Positions 1 to 9,652 of a DNA stretch of 64,000 nucleotides are shown here, piece by piece (the first letter of the stretch is position 1; each line of letters starts with the position of its first letter). A program made the translations under genes and the position numbers. The stretch lies in the NCBI RefSeq assembly GCF_018394335.1, contig NZ_CP074572.1, forward strand, positions 2,604,001-2,668,000, read 5' to 3'. This stretch comes from Shewanella dokdonensis. GTDB lineage: Bacteria; Pseudomonadota; Gammaproteobacteria; Enterobacterales; Shewanellaceae. The notes under the pieces were generated by a model, which searched no databases, was not told where the DNA came from, and saw only the letters and a program-made list of their open reading frames with translations.

Positions 1-63
1 CATGGCATATTGTTGACCACAGATAGCAATAAATATAATCAACGATAGTTTGTTAAATTTCAT
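1..63 (-). CDS. Exported protein, N-terminus only (ModE-controlled; possibly an outer-membrane receptor)
   Basis: This gene runs leftward off the window edge; only its first 21 codons are visible. They read MKFNKLSLIIFIAICGQQYA followed by M: a lysine-containing start and then a hydrophobic core, typical of a Sec signal peptide. A GAGG ribosome site lies seven bases before the ATG at 63. A perfect ModE operator (77-104) lies just upstream, so molybdate should control it. A TonB receptor or another periplasmic component of metal-oxyanion uptake would fit next to the molABC-type operon, but that is inference; the visible residues cannot identify a family. Confidence 0.55.
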   Translation of the reverse strand, partial: MKFNKLSLIIFIAICGQQYAM

Positions 64-76
64 AATGAACCTCAAT

Positions 77-104
77 ATCGTTATATACTTTACTATATAA
101 CGAT
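77..104. promoter_or_regulatory. ModE operator (perfect palindrome)
   Basis: ATCGTTATATA-N6-TATATAACGAT is a perfect 11-bp inverted repeat with a 6-bp spacer. It matches the ModE consensus known from E. coli modABCD (ATCGNTATATA-N6-TATATAACGAT). It lies 13 bp upstream of the leftward signal-peptide gene that starts at 63, so molybdate-bound ModE would be expected to repress that gene. A second copy precedes the molA-type gene at 3861. Confidence 0.88.
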
Positions 105-198
105 GATTATGCCAAAGAATGGCAGTAAAAGCTGCCTATCAGAGAGCTGAAAGGCGGTGATTATCACAGTGGCAATTAGAAAATTGCCTTTTTATAGT

Positions 199-229
199 GG
201 CTTGCCCGCTATCTAACCTGCGGCAAGCC
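199..229. terminator. Hairpin beyond the mol operon
   Basis: An 8-bp perfect stem (GGCTTGCC/GGCAAGCC) with a 15-nt loop lies 14 bp beyond the stop of the leftward methyltransferase gene. There is no clear U-tract, so it may serve as an RNA 3'-end stabiliser rather than a strong intrinsic terminator. Confidence 0.4.
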
Positions 230-243
230 TGATCTGGATTGCT

Positions 244-1053
244 TTACAGGGTTTGGGTTTTATCCCAATAAACCAGCGCCCAGTCTCTGGACGGCGGCAC
301 GATAGTTTCTCCCAAGCGGCGTTTGTGCTGATAGAAATCAAACAGACGTTGCTGTTCTACTTCATCCAATGTTCCCAGTGACCAACTGACAGAATCGGCG
401 AACTGTTCAAACGTATCTGTCTTGTTCTGGCAGTTGGGGCCGCGGATATAGTCAACTTTAGGGTTGATGCCCAGCTGATACAGAATATTCACAGCAAAAA
501 TGTAATTGGGAAGTTCTACTACCTGGCGGCCAATAGCGCGCTGTACGGCGACATCCACAAAAGATGTTGCCACCGTATGGGTGGTATAAATGCGCAGCCG
601 GGTGTGGTTATTTAGTTTGACCAGCGCCTGACGCAGATCTGCCACCAGCGTAGAACGCGATGCGATAGCAATGTCACATTCTGGAATTTCTGACCAGTCA
701 TCTTCCCAAGATTTGTTGATCAGCGTGACGTTGTTCAGCCCCATGCCATGGGCACGTTTGCCCGCTACTTCTAGCATGCCGCGGCTATAGTCCACCCCAT
801 ACACATGGGTGAGTGATGATGCCAGATTAAGACATACAGAACCCGGACCACAGCCAATATCCAGCAGCGTGCTAGCACCTTGCAGTGACATTTTCTGTTG
901 TAGTTGCAGCAGGTAGGGATCTTGCGGGTTAGCACATACTTCTGCCATTTTTTCTGCGCGCGCATCCCAGTGTTCCGGTGCTTTAGTGCTGCGACCGGCC
1001 TGTTGCATCTGTTGCCGATATAGTTCGGCAAAGTCTAACTCGTCCAGTACCAT
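244..1053 (-). CDS. Class I SAM-dependent methyltransferase, last gene of the mol-type operon
   Basis: The 269-aa product has a methyltransferase motif I (LLDIGCGPGSV, about residues 63-73) and a following acidic motif (VYGVDYS), which define a Rossmann-fold class I SAM-dependent methyltransferase. The substrate cannot be read from the sequence. The ATG at 1053 has a GAGGA site upstream, and the gene starts 19 bp after the ABC ATPase gene, so it is very probably co-transcribed. Its place in a ModE-controlled operon suggests a link to molybdenum or tungsten metabolism, perhaps modifying a metal-binding ligand; that is inference only. Confidence 0.75.
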   Translation of the reverse strand: MVLDELDFAELYRQQMQQAGRSTKAPEHWDARAEKMAEVCANPQDPYLLQLQQKMSLQGASTLLDIGCGPGSVCLNLASSLTHVYGVDYSRGMLEVAGKRAHGMGLNNVTLINKSWEDDWSEIPECDIAIASRSTLVADLRQALVKLNNHTRLRIYTTHTVATSFVDVAVQRAIGRQVVELPNYIFAVNILYQLGINPKVDYIRGPNCQNKTDTFEQFADSVSWSLGTLDEVEQQRLFDFYQHKRRLGETIVPPSRDWALVYWDKTQTL

Positions 1054-1072
1054 TTAGTGATTCCTCATAATC

Positions 1073-1828
1073 TTAAATTTCGATTCCCAGATGGTGTCTG
1101 ATATCGGCTTCCTGTACATCATAGAGCGCTGCCAGTTTTTGTCCTGTGAGCATGGCCGCAGCGCTGCCTTGTTGTGCTCCCTCTTGTGCCGACAATAGCA
1201 CCACCCGATCCGCGATTGCTCGGGCGTGTAGCGGGTGATGCGTGGACATCAGCAAGGTCATCCCTTCGCTTTTTAACTGGCGCACCTTCTCAAGCAGGGT
1301 GATCTGGTGACCAAAATCGAGACTCGCTGCGGGTTCATCCATTACTAGCAACTTGGGTTGTTGGATCAGTGCTCTGGCAATTAATACCAATTGTCGTTCA
1401 CCGCCACTGAGTGACGGATATTGCCTCGCCGCCAGATGCACTATGCCTAGATTTTCCAGCAGTTCCAGTGCCAATCGCCGATCCTTTGCTGCCGGGGAGG
1501 CAAATAGGTTCAGGTGGGGGCTACGTCCCATTAGCACCATATCCAATACGCTGAACGCAAACGGCCCATCGTGTGCTTGCGGGACATAAGCCATCCATTT
1601 CGCTAATTCAGGTGCTCGCCAGTCACTTATCTGACGTCGCTGCAACAGAATATTGCCGCCTTGCAGTGCTAACCGTCCCAGCAAACTGCGGATTAAGGTG
1701 GTTTTACCGCAACCGTTAGCCCCCAGCAGACAACAGACCTCACCCGCTTCGATGTTAAACGAGATTTGCTGTAGCACCGGGTGCTGTGGGTAACCGATGG
1801 CCGTATTGGCAAACTGCACTAGCGTCAC
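1073..1828 (-). CDS. molC: Molybdate-type ABC importer ATPase (MolC/BtuD-like)
   Basis: This is a 251-aa ABC ATPase of the iron-siderophore/B12/molybdate (FecE/BtuD) class. Visible motifs are Walker A GANGCGKTT (36-44), signature LSGGERQ (140-146) and Walker B LLVMDEP (160-166). It would power import through the adjacent FecCD-type permease from the cytoplasmic face. The start is a GTG at 1828 overlapping the permease stop by two bases, which indicates translational coupling. FecCD-class systems carry several cargos; molybdate or tungstate is chosen because the operon has a ModE operator, as with H. influenzae MolABC. The symbol is therefore a functional guess from context. Confidence 0.75.
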   Translation of the reverse strand: MTLVQFANTAIGYPQHPVLQQISFNIEAGEVCCLLGANGCGKTTLIRSLLGRLALQGGNILLQRRQISDWRAPELAKWMAYVPQAHDGPFAFSVLDMVLMGRSPHLNLFASPAAKDRRLALELLENLGIVHLAARQYPSLSGGERQLVLIARALIQQPKLLVMDEPAASLDFGHQITLLEKVRQLKSEGMTLLMSTHHPLHARAIADRVVLLSAQEGAQQGSAAAMLTGQKLAALYDVQEADIRHHLGIEI

Positions 1829-2811
1829 AGTCGTTCCCTCCGCATCAATAGCAGTAGGAAAAATGGGGCGCCGATCATGGCGGTAATAATCCCCAGTGGC
1901 AGTTCTACCGTGCTTACCGTCCGCGCCAAGGTATCGGTCACCAGTAACAGAATGGCACCTACTGCCATTGACATAGGTAAGAGCCGTTGGTTATTGGCAC
2001 CAGTAATGATGCGACAGATATGCGGCACTACCAGCCCCACCCAGCCGATGATGCCCGCAATGGCGACGGCACTGGCGGTGACCAAGGTGGCACTGACAAT
2101 AAAAATGACTCGCAAGCGAGTGACATTGACCCCCATAGCACTGGCTTCTTCATCTGGCAAACTCAGCAGATTCATACGCCAGCGCAGCAACCACAGCGGC
2201 AATATGCCTAATAGTGTCAGCGGTGCGGCAATCTGTAAGTCACTGGCGGTAATGGTATTGAGCCCACCAAGCAGCCAAAAGGTAATGGACGGTAGCTCGG
2301 TATAAGGGTCGGCCAGCACTTTGATCAATGAGATCATGGCGCCGCAAAGAGTACCGATGGCGATACCGATAAGCACTAGCGACAGCACAGGATCTTGGCG
2401 CCGCGTGAAACGGGCGATAACACAAACGAGTGTCACCACCAATAAGCCCCCGGCAAATGCTAATCCCTGAATAAACAGCATGGATAATCCCAGCAGTATC
2501 GCAATACTTGCGCCCATACCTGCGCCAGCGGCAACCCCTAGAATATCCGGTGATACCAAGGGGTTGCGGAACATCCCTTGATACGCGGTACCTGCTGCCG
2601 CTAACCCTGCACCAATGACTAATGCGGCCAACATGCGTGGCATGCGGATTTGCCAAAAGACAATCGACAGGCGGGGATCTTGCGGCTGATTACCCAATAG
2701 CAGTTGGCTGATATCGCTTAGACTCAGCGGATATTTACCGGCTGTCAGCGCTAATATCATGCCTGCCAGCAGTAATAACCCCACAACGGCGGCGATGGGA
2801 AAATACTTCAT
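1825..2811 (-). CDS. molB: Molybdate-type ABC importer permease (MolB, FecCD family)
   Basis: This 328-aa, very hydrophobic FecCD/BtuC-family inner-membrane permease has about ten predicted transmembrane segments. It includes the family blocks RMPRMLAALVIGAGLAAAGTAYQGMFRNPLVSPDILG (residues about 57-92) and GWVGLVVPHICRIITGANNQRLLP near residue 255. It forms the translocation pore that works with the ATPase at 1073-1828 and the binding protein at 2808-3836. It overlaps both neighbours by four bases. Length and motif order are normal. Siderophore or heme import cannot be excluded from the protein alone; the ModE operator argues for an oxyanion cargo. Confidence 0.78.
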   Translation of the reverse strand: MKYFPIAAVVGLLLLAGMILALTAGKYPLSLSDISQLLLGNQPQDPRLSIVFWQIRMPRMLAALVIGAGLAAAGTAYQGMFRNPLVSPDILGVAAGAGMGASIAILLGLSMLFIQGLAFAGGLLVVTLVCVIARFTRRQDPVLSLVLIGIAIGTLCGAMISLIKVLADPYTELPSITFWLLGGLNTITASDLQIAAPLTLLGILPLWLLRWRMNLLSLPDEEASAMGVNVTRLRVIFIVSATLVTASAVAIAGIIGWVGLVVPHICRIITGANNQRLLPMSMAVGAILLLVTDTLARTVSTVELPLGIITAMIGAPFFLLLLMRRERL

Positions 2812-3836
2812 ATCGCGGTTACCAGTGTCTGATAATCCTCATCACTGAGCGTACTATGGAAAAATTGCCGGAAAAACTGCTGCATTTCTGCTTTAAAGGC
2901 CGGACGCAAACCACTATCCAGATGGGCTTGTAGTCTTCTCAGCCCCAACAGACGATTCACTCCCGGTGGCGCATCGAGCCAACCAAACGGAAAGCGTCGA
3001 TATAACAGTACCTGTTGTTGTTTTACTGCTTGAATTCCCTGCCATTGTGGTGATTGGCGGATATACTGCCAAGTAGCTTCGTCTTGCGTAATGATCAGAT
3101 CCGGTTGCCACAGCAGCAATTGCTCCAATGACACTTGTGCCAGTCCTTTACGATCACTGTCTCCGGCCACATTTCGCAATCCCAGCAGTTCAATCGCTTC
3201 CGTGTGCAGCGAGCCCGTCAAGCCCGTTTCCAGCCCTCTGGCGCCTCGCGCAGCATAGAAACTCAGATTTTTTCCGGTACTGGCTGCGAAGGTTCTGGCA
3301 TCACTGAGGATCTGTTCTGCGGTAGCTGCTAATTGTGCTGCCTGGGAATCGACGCCAAGTACGGCTCCCGTTTGCTTCAGTTGTGCCGGCGAATCAGCCA
3401 GCTTGCCACTGACCAGCAGATAGGGGATGCCCGTTTGCGCGACTGTCCGTTGCGCGACAGAACGGAAGGTATCGCTGATATTGCCACAATCAATAATCAG
3501 GTCGGGTTTGAGTGCCAGTAACTGCTCCAGCGACAAGGTACTCGCCCGTCCGGCAAGTCGCCCTAGTTTGGGCAGGTTTCTTATCGATGGTGCTAACCAT
3601 GGTGCACCTTGGCGCAGATCAAAGCTGGAAAAACCGGTAAGCAGTTGTGGCGCTAACGCCAGTAACAACATATCCGCTGGCGCCCCGGCGCTTAGCACTT
3701 GGCGTATGCTGCCAGGGGCAGGCATGTTGCCAAAGGGTAATAACAACTGCGGGTCGGCAGTTGCCAGTTGTGGAAACGCTGCCAGAACGCCACATCCTGC
3801 CAGTCCCTGTATTAATAAACGGCGCTGAACATCCAT
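2808..3836 (-). CDS. molA: Molybdate-type ABC importer substrate-binding protein (MolA-like), possible Tat substrate
   Basis: This 342-aa periplasmic binding protein is of the type III (FecB/BtuF) fold. It shows two lobes joined by a helix and the typical C-terminal GWLDAPPGVNRLLGL block. I place the start at 3836, where the product begins MDVQRRLLIQGLAGCG; the QRRLLI pair followed by a hydrophobic stretch resembles a twin-arginine signal. A longer frame starting at 3860 would place its ATG directly against the ModE operator with no ribosome site. The gene heads the operon molA-molB-molC-methyltransferase. Molybdate or tungstate is the probable cargo, from the operator; MolA, unlike ModA, belongs to this fold family. 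Confidence 0.72.
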   Translation of the reverse strand: MDVQRRLLIQGLAGCGVLAAFPQLATADPQLLLPFGNMPAPGSIRQVLSAGAPADMLLLALAPQLLTGFSSFDLRQGAPWLAPSIRNLPKLGRLAGRASTLSLEQLLALKPDLIIDCGNISDTFRSVAQRTVAQTGIPYLLVSGKLADSPAQLKQTGAVLGVDSQAAQLAATAEQILSDARTFAASTGKNLSFYAARGARGLETGLTGSLHTEAIELLGLRNVAGDSDRKGLAQVSLEQLLLWQPDLIITQDEATWQYIRQSPQWQGIQAVKQQQVLLYRRFPFGWLDAPPGVNRLLGLRRLQAHLDSGLRPAFKAEMQQFFRQFFHSTLSDEDYQTLVTAI

Positions 3837-3860
3837 AAAACCTATCAGTCCCGAAGTCAT

Positions 3861-3888
3861 TTCGTTATATACTTCTATATATAGCGGT
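3861..3888. promoter_or_regulatory. ModE operator upstream of the molABC-type operon
   Basis: TTCGTTATATA-N6-TATATAGCGGT matches the ModE consensus at 10 of 11 and 9 of 11 positions with the correct 6-bp spacer. It lies 24 bp upstream of the preferred molA start. Together with the perfect copy at 77-104, it marks this FecCD-class transporter as molybdate- or tungstate-responsive. Confidence 0.82.
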
Positions 3889-4095
3889 ATGCTATTAAAA
3901 TAACGGTTTATGTCAAGGTAACTGAATGTGAGCTTAGTTGCATATTTAAAGTTGCGATAATGCTGATATTCGAGGCCATCTTGCTAAAATATGCGTGTTT
4001 AGTTCCACATCTGCGCCACTGGATCTGCGACTAACGACTGACGAAAGCGCTATCTTGCTCCGAAAAACCACAAATTTATGACACTGGTCGTACCC

Positions 4096-4121
4096 TGAAT
4101 ATTCCCCATAGCGAATATTCA
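4096..4121. repeat. Inverted repeat in the 3.9-4.27 kb intergenic region
   Basis: TGAATATTC-N8-GAATATTCA is a perfect 9-bp inverted repeat 150 bp upstream of the GGDEF/EAL gene. It could be an operator or a weak hairpin. Nothing else was recognised between the ModE operator and the start at 4272. Confidence 0.4.
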
Positions 4122-4271
4122 ACGGGCATGTTAGGCTGCTGTTTAAAACCTATGAATAAGTTATGGTTTTTCAATTGAATAGCGTTTGCTATCTGTGTCG
4201 ATGGACAACCAAGCCGCAGTCGTAGTAAGGAGTTTTGACCGCATAATCCACGGCAAAATTAAGGATGAATC

Positions 4272-7200
4272 ATGATTCGCCATTGGGTGGAACAACTGAA
4301 GGAATTCAGTGATAGCTCTGCGCAATTGCCAGGCATTCTTTGGCTGCTCGCCTATGGAATGCTGGCCGCAGCTTTGGGGATATTGTTTCAACAGTCATTG
4401 TTTCTGGTGCATTTAGATGCGGCCGGTGCCTTGGTTTTGGCATTAAAATGTGTAAAACCCAAGCCTGTTGGTGCTGATTTCTGGCTTATCATCGGCATAC
4501 TGCTGTTAAGCATCATCGCAAATATTATATTCTATCGTGAGCCTTTGCCGCAGGCGGCACTGATTTCGGCAACGGTCGTGATGCAAGGATTACTTGGTGC
4601 TTGGTTACTGTCATGGTTTGGTCACCAGCAACAGGAACTGAACAGTTTTGAAGGCATGATAAAGTTGCTGTTTATCGGTGCCATTCTGCCTGCTTTATCT
4701 GTAGTCATATCCCCGCATTACTGCCTTATAACGGTGTCGAGGAATATGTACTGCGCTGGTCGCGGTGGCTCAGTAACCTCGGGCTGTCGACATTATTATT
4801 CACTCCCCTGTTTGTTTATGGCGTGGTATTACCGCGTAACCGTTTTGCCAAACAGGATGCACCGTTACCGTCCTTGTTATATTGGGCTTTGGCGTTGACC
4901 GTTACCGCTTGGACTTTCAGCCAGTTTCCTTTCAGCGAACATCAAATCCCCTGCAATGCTTGTTACTGGTGTTCATGCTTGCCTTGTACGCTGTGAGTTT
5001 TTCTATCAAATTTAATAGCTTGGTACTTTGTAGCGTCGGTCTGGTGGCGCTTTGGTCGTTGCAGTTACGGGCGGCCGAGTATGATATACACCAGCGCCTC
5101 AACGATTTTGTATTGCTCGCGTTTTTTATCTTTGTCATCTTCAGTGTCAAATTGGCGGTCTGTGTGTTGATCAACGAAAAAGTGATGGTGTTTAATAAGA
5201 GTCGCCGTAGTCGTCAGATGTTTGAAGTGCTCAGCAGTGTGAATCAAAACCTGATTGGCTTTGACAGCAGTGAACAGGAAATCTTCAGTAAAGTCTGCCG
5301 TATCATTACCGAAGATATCGGGTTGGAGCAGACCTGCGTGATGGTTTTCCAGCCATATACTGGGCGTGTGGATGCGCCCCATACCTACAAGGTGGCCTGG
5401 CGCTATGTGTTCCCGGAACATGACTGTTCTCACGGTAGCGGCGTGTTTCCGATAGAGTTAAGTCGTATTTCCGAAGCCAATGGCTTCAAGGCGTTACAGC
5501 ACAGCGGTTGTTGCTCTGGCTGCGGTTGGTATCGTCAATATGAAACGATGAAATCCTTCCCTATCTATCGTTCCGGTCATATACATGGCGTGCTTACGGT
5601 ATTCGATGGCAACGGTTTTATTTTTGATGCTGATATGCACCGCTTGTTTGAGGATTTGGTGAAAGATATCAGCTTTGCGCTGACCTCTTTGGATGATCAC
5701 ATCCAGTTGAAATTGGGGTATGAAGCGTTTGAATACAGCCAGGAAGCCATTATCATCACCGACCCTCAAGGTAATATTATCAACGTCAATCCCTCTTTCA
5801 GCCGCATTACTGGTTACAGCGCAGAAGAAGCGCTGGGGCATAATCCGCGGCTCTTGAAATCTAACAAGCAGTCTGATGAGTTTTACCGCGAGATGTGGCA
5901 GACCTTGCTAGAAAAGGGCAGCTGGTCAGGTGAATTTTGTAACAAGCGCAAAAATGGCGAGCTATACGTGCAGCGCGGGACTATCTCGACCGTGACCGAT
6001 CAGCGCGGCGAGGTAAAACATCTGATTGCGGTGATGGAAGATGTGACCCGGCAGCAGCAGGCGGAAGAATACGCCAGGCGCTTGGCAAATTTTGACACGC
6101 TTACAGGGTTGCCCAATCGCAATAAACTCAATGATGTGTTTTTCAAAAGCAGTAATCAGGCCGAGAAACAACGGCGTTCGCTAGCGGTAATGTTCATCGA
6201 TCTGGATGATTTTAAACATGTTAACGACGCCATGGGGCATCAGTTTGGCGATGAAGTGTTAAAAGCGGTTGCTGACCGTTTGCAACAGCAGATAGATCTG
6301 GATGACACCTTGTTCCGTTTCAGCGGCGATGAGTTTTTGCTGTTATCGCCGTATGACAGTGTTGGCACCATAGAGCTAGCACAGTCGTTGATTGCTTCTG
6401 TCAGCAAGACTTTCACCATTGGCGGTAAGGTGATCAATATCGGTTGTAGTATTGGCATTGCCATTTCGCCCTCTGATGGCCTGACCATAGATCAACTGGT
6501 GGGCAGTGCTGATGCTGCCATGTATCGCGCCAAAGGTGCCGGCCGCGGCACTTATGCTTTTTCTCGGCAGACATGCAGACCGATGCCCTGGAAAAACTCA
6601 ACCTCAAACATGATCTGGCGCTGGCGATAGACAACAATGAACTGTGTCTGCATTTTCAACCCAAGGTCAATATCAAGGATGATGTGTTGATTGGTGCCGA
6701 AGCCTTAGTGCGCTGGCATCATCCGCAGCGGGGAGAGTTGGCGCCTGGGAGCTTTATTCCGCTGGCTGAAGAATCCGGCCAGATCGTGATGATCGACCGC
6801 TGGGTTCTGGAAGCGGTTATTCGACAACTCAGTGACTGGATGCAGGCGGGGTTTGAGCCGTTGCCGATAGCACTCAACCTGTCACTGCCTATGTTTCAGC
6901 GGCCTCAGTTTGTCGATGAGGTGATCTACTTGCTCGAGCGTTATCAGGTTCCGGCTGAATTACTGGAATTAGAGGTGACCGAGCGAGTGGCGATGGGCGA
7001 TTTAGATTATACCGTCAGCACCTTGCGGGCATTGAAACAAGTGGGCGTCAGCATCTCTATTGATGACTTTGGAACTGGCTATTCAAGTCTGGCATATCTT
7101 TATGATTTTCCTATCGATACGCTTAAAATTGACAAAGCGTTTGTCAGTGACATTACCCACAATCGTAAGAAGCAGGGGATTGTTAGCGCCATTATTTCAC

Positions 7201-7364
7201 TCAGTATCACCATGGGCTTAAAGACAGTGGCTGAGGGGATAGAAACCATTGATGAAAAAGTCTACTTGCGCAATCTTCATTGCGATTGTTATCAGGGCTA
7301 CTTGTTTTCCCGACCTGTGACTGCTGAAACCTTTTGCTTACAGTATCTTGTTGCAAAACCTTAG
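4272..7364 (+). CDS. MASE1-GAF-PAS-GGDEF-EAL c-di-GMP turnover protein (frame broken by three 1-nt deletions)
   Basis: The reading frame changes at 4711-4714 (C run), 4948-4951 (C run) and 6558-6562 (T run). Adding one base at each gives a single 1,031-aa protein starting at the ATG at 4272 (AAGG upstream). Order: MASE1-like multi-pass membrane sensor (about 1-290), a GAF-like domain, a PAS domain (VNPSFSRITGYSAEE), a GGDEF domain and an EAL domain. The GGDEF signature reads SGDEF (FRFSGDEF). The EAL domain has EALVRW, DDFGTGYSSL and LKIDKAF, so phosphodiesterase activity is likely, and cyclase activity is possible. The GAF part has an unusual cysteine cluster, HSGCCSGCGW plus an upstream HDCSH, suggesting metal or redox sensing. 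The protein is expected in the inner membrane with a cytoplasmic catalytic half. Confidence 0.8.
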
Positions 7365-7434
7365 GTTTTACGTGACATCTAACGCCCGTTTAGCTTGCAT
7401 CGCATAAAACAGCAAAAACAAAGATATTAATTGA

Positions 7435-7453
7435 AATGATAACTACTATCATT
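7435..7453. promoter_or_regulatory. Fur box
   Basis: AATGATA-ACTAC-TATCATT is a 19-bp site with perfect 7-bp arms, matching the Fur consensus arrangement. It lies 47 bp upstream of the siderophore receptor start at 7500, so iron-Fur repression of that gene is expected. Confidence 0.82.
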
Positions 7454-7499
7454 TACGATTTTGCAAAATTTCATTTCCCCGCTGTTTTTAAGGTGTCAA

Positions 7500-9599
7500 A
7501 TGCAGTTTCCTTCACTGATTTCTGTTGCTGTACTCAGTGCGTTATACGCTACCCCTAGTTTGGCTGATGAGATGGCCAAAGCGTCTGATAACAATATTGA
7601 ACGTGTTACTGTGGTTGGTCGGGCGCAGTCTTTGTATCGTAGCAATGATGGTTCGTTGGCTACCCGCACCAACACGCCGATCGAACGCACCCCACAATCA
7701 ATCCAGATTTTGCCGGAAAGCCTGATTGAAGATCAGGCCGCACTTGAAGTCACCGATTTATACCGCTCTATTAGCGGTGTTAGCCAGTATGCTTATTCGG
7801 CGGTGACGTTTCGCGGATTTCGTCAAGATGAGATCCTCTACGATGGTGTGCGTGGCGATCCGTTTAATGGTTTTGCCATCCCGCAACTATTCAATATTCA
7901 ACAAGTACAGGTGCTTAAAGGGCCTAGTGGCGCTATTTATGGCGCGGGTTCTCCTGGTGGCTTGATCAACTATGTCACCAAGAAACCAGCATATCAGCAC
8001 AATAACAGCATCAAGCTGGGCTTAGGCAATGATGATTTTACCAATGGCAGTGTCGAGCTGACTGGCCCGGTGACTGAGAAGGGTGATCAACGTTATCGAT
8101 TAGGCGTTTATCAGGATCATGAAAATCCGTATCGCTACAACACCGATGTGCGCAACCGTATTATCGATGCTGGCTACGCGTTTGACTTAGGTGATAGCAC
8201 TACGCTGACATTACAACTGACGGATGTAAAACAGAATTATGGTGGTGCGCGGTTACGAGGTATCCCAGCAGATCGCGCCGGGAATTTCCTCGCCAGTATG
8301 CGTTGGAACAGCAATGAAAAATCCGACTATCAGCGGCTGGATGCCACTGTTTATCAGGCACGGTTGGAGCAGGATATCAACAGTTGGCTCAGTGGTAATG
8401 TGACGCTGCGTTATTTCGAAAACACCGAAGAGCAGAAATATCATGAGCCAACGAGCATGGAAGATACCGATGCTGACGGTGTCGCAGACTGGGCAGCTCG
8501 CCAGTATCGCAACCAGACGCGTGACACCAAGGCCGGATCGGTGACGGGTAATTTGGTGGCGGAATTAGGACAACATACTTTACTGCTCGGCGGTGATCTG
8601 TTCCGGCAGAAGGAAGGGTTTTATTATCTGCGCGCCACCGCATCCGGCGGGGTGCTGGGGCTGAGTTACACTGATCCGCAGTATGGTGTAACGGATGTGG
8701 CCAGTTATCAGCAAAAGCTGAATACAGACTCTGATACCACCGCGTTACGTTATGGGGTGTACTTCCAGGATCAATGGCGCATTACCGAGGCTTGGGATGT
8801 GCTGACCGGGGTGCGTCTGGATGGTTTTGATGACAAAGTGGTCGACAATCTCCAGGTCAGCCGGGATGACTATGATGACAGCGGTATCAGTTACCGCATT
8901 GGCAGCACCTACAAGATCAATGAACATCTGCATCCGTACGTGACTTGGGCCACGGGCTTTGTGCCGCAGGATGCTGCCAGCCAGCTCAGCAGCAAGGGCG
9001 GGCCGTTTGATCCAGAGGAAAGCAAGTTGGCGGAAGCGGGGGTTCGTAGCTTCTGGTTTGATAATGCGATAAATATCAATGTTGCGGCCTATCACATAGT
9101 GCGTGAAAACATTCTGCAAACCAATCCATCGGATACCGACAAACTGGAGGCTTTGGGGAAGGTGCGCAGTCGTGGACTGGAACTCGATGTGCTGGGGGAT
9201 CTGACCGAGCACTGGGTACTGAATCTAAGCTATGCCTACAATGATACCGTGGTAAAAGATGCCACCAATGGTATCAGCCGGGCGTATAGCGATCGCTTTT
9301 CCAACGCGCCGCGCCATCAGTTAGGCTTGTGGAGTCGTTACGATATTACCGCGCTCAATTCCGCCATTGCCTTTGGTGCTGACTATGTCAGCGAGCAGTT
9401 TGATCAAGAAGGTGGCCGCATCAAACCTTACACAGTATTTGATGCCTCATGGCAGAGCCACTGGCAAAACTGGCAGTTCCAGCTCAACATCAAGAATTTG
9501 TTTAACAAGGAATATGCCGTCAGTGGTCTGATCAATCGCACTGGACAATTCCCCGGTGAACATCGGCGGCTTTACGCGTCGGTCACTTATCATTTCTAG
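7500..9599 (+). CDS. TonB-dependent siderophore receptor
   Basis: This 699-aa outer-membrane receptor has a signal peptide ending about SLADE, a TonB-box-like VTVVG stretch, a plug domain (TPQSIQILPESLIEDQ; VLKGPSGAIYGAGSPGG, about 60-170) and a beta-barrel closing with aromatic Phe (SVTYHF). These are the marks of TonB-dependent ferric-siderophore receptors; the exact ligand is unknown. I chose the ATG at 7500 (AAGG site) over an in-frame upstream start at 7461 because the signal peptide then begins correctly. A Fur box at 7435-7453 indicates iron control. It ends at a strong hairpin shared with the convergent gene. Confidence 0.9.
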   Translation: MQFPSLISVAVLSALYATPSLADEMAKASDNNIERVTVVGRAQSLYRSNDGSLATRTNTPIERTPQSIQILPESLIEDQAALEVTDLYRSISGVSQYAYSAVTFRGFRQDEILYDGVRGDPFNGFAIPQLFNIQQVQVLKGPSGAIYGAGSPGGLINYVTKKPAYQHNNSIKLGLGNDDFTNGSVELTGPVTEKGDQRYRLGVYQDHENPYRYNTDVRNRIIDAGYAFDLGDSTTLTLQLTDVKQNYGGARLRGIPADRAGNFLASMRWNSNEKSDYQRLDATVYQARLEQDINSWLSGNVTLRYFENTEEQKYHEPTSMEDTDADGVADWAARQYRNQTRDTKAGSVTGNLVAELGQHTLLLGGDLFRQKEGFYYLRATASGGVLGLSYTDPQYGVTDVASYQQKLNTDSDTTALRYGVYFQDQWRITEAWDVLTGVRLDGFDDKVVDNLQVSRDDYDDSGISYRIGSTYKINEHLHPYVTWATGFVPQDAASQLSSKGGPFDPEESKLAEAGVRSFWFDNAININVAAYHIVRENILQTNPSDTDKLEALGKVRSRGLELDVLGDLTEHWVLNLSYAYNDTVVKDATNGISRAYSDRFSNAPRHQLGLWSRYDITALNSAIAFGADYVSEQFDQEGGRIKPYTVFDASWQSHWQNWQFQLNIKNLFNKEYAVSGLINRTGQFPGEHRRLYASVTYHF

Positions 9600-9605
9600 T
9601 TTATA

Positions 9606-9647
9606 AAGGTTAAAAGGTCGATGTCAGGGCATTGGCCTTTTAACCTT
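9606..9647. terminator. Bidirectional terminator hairpin
   Basis: A perfect 12-bp stem, AAGGTTAAAAGG/CCTTTTAACCTT, with an 18-nt loop lies just after the receptor stop. It is AU-rich on both sides, so it can end transcription of the rightward receptor gene and of the leftward gene at 9653. Confidence 0.75.
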
Positions 9648-9652
9648 ATTTA

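Noticed and set aside
2240..2656. Long antisense and alternative frames within the mol, nif and peptidase genes
   Set aside because: They follow from the codon use of the real genes on the other frame and lack starts, SD sites and motifs.
4161..4391. A 76-codon minus-strand frame across the start of the GGDEF/EAL gene
   Set aside because: It is the antisense shadow of the MASE1 start and has no signal or motif.
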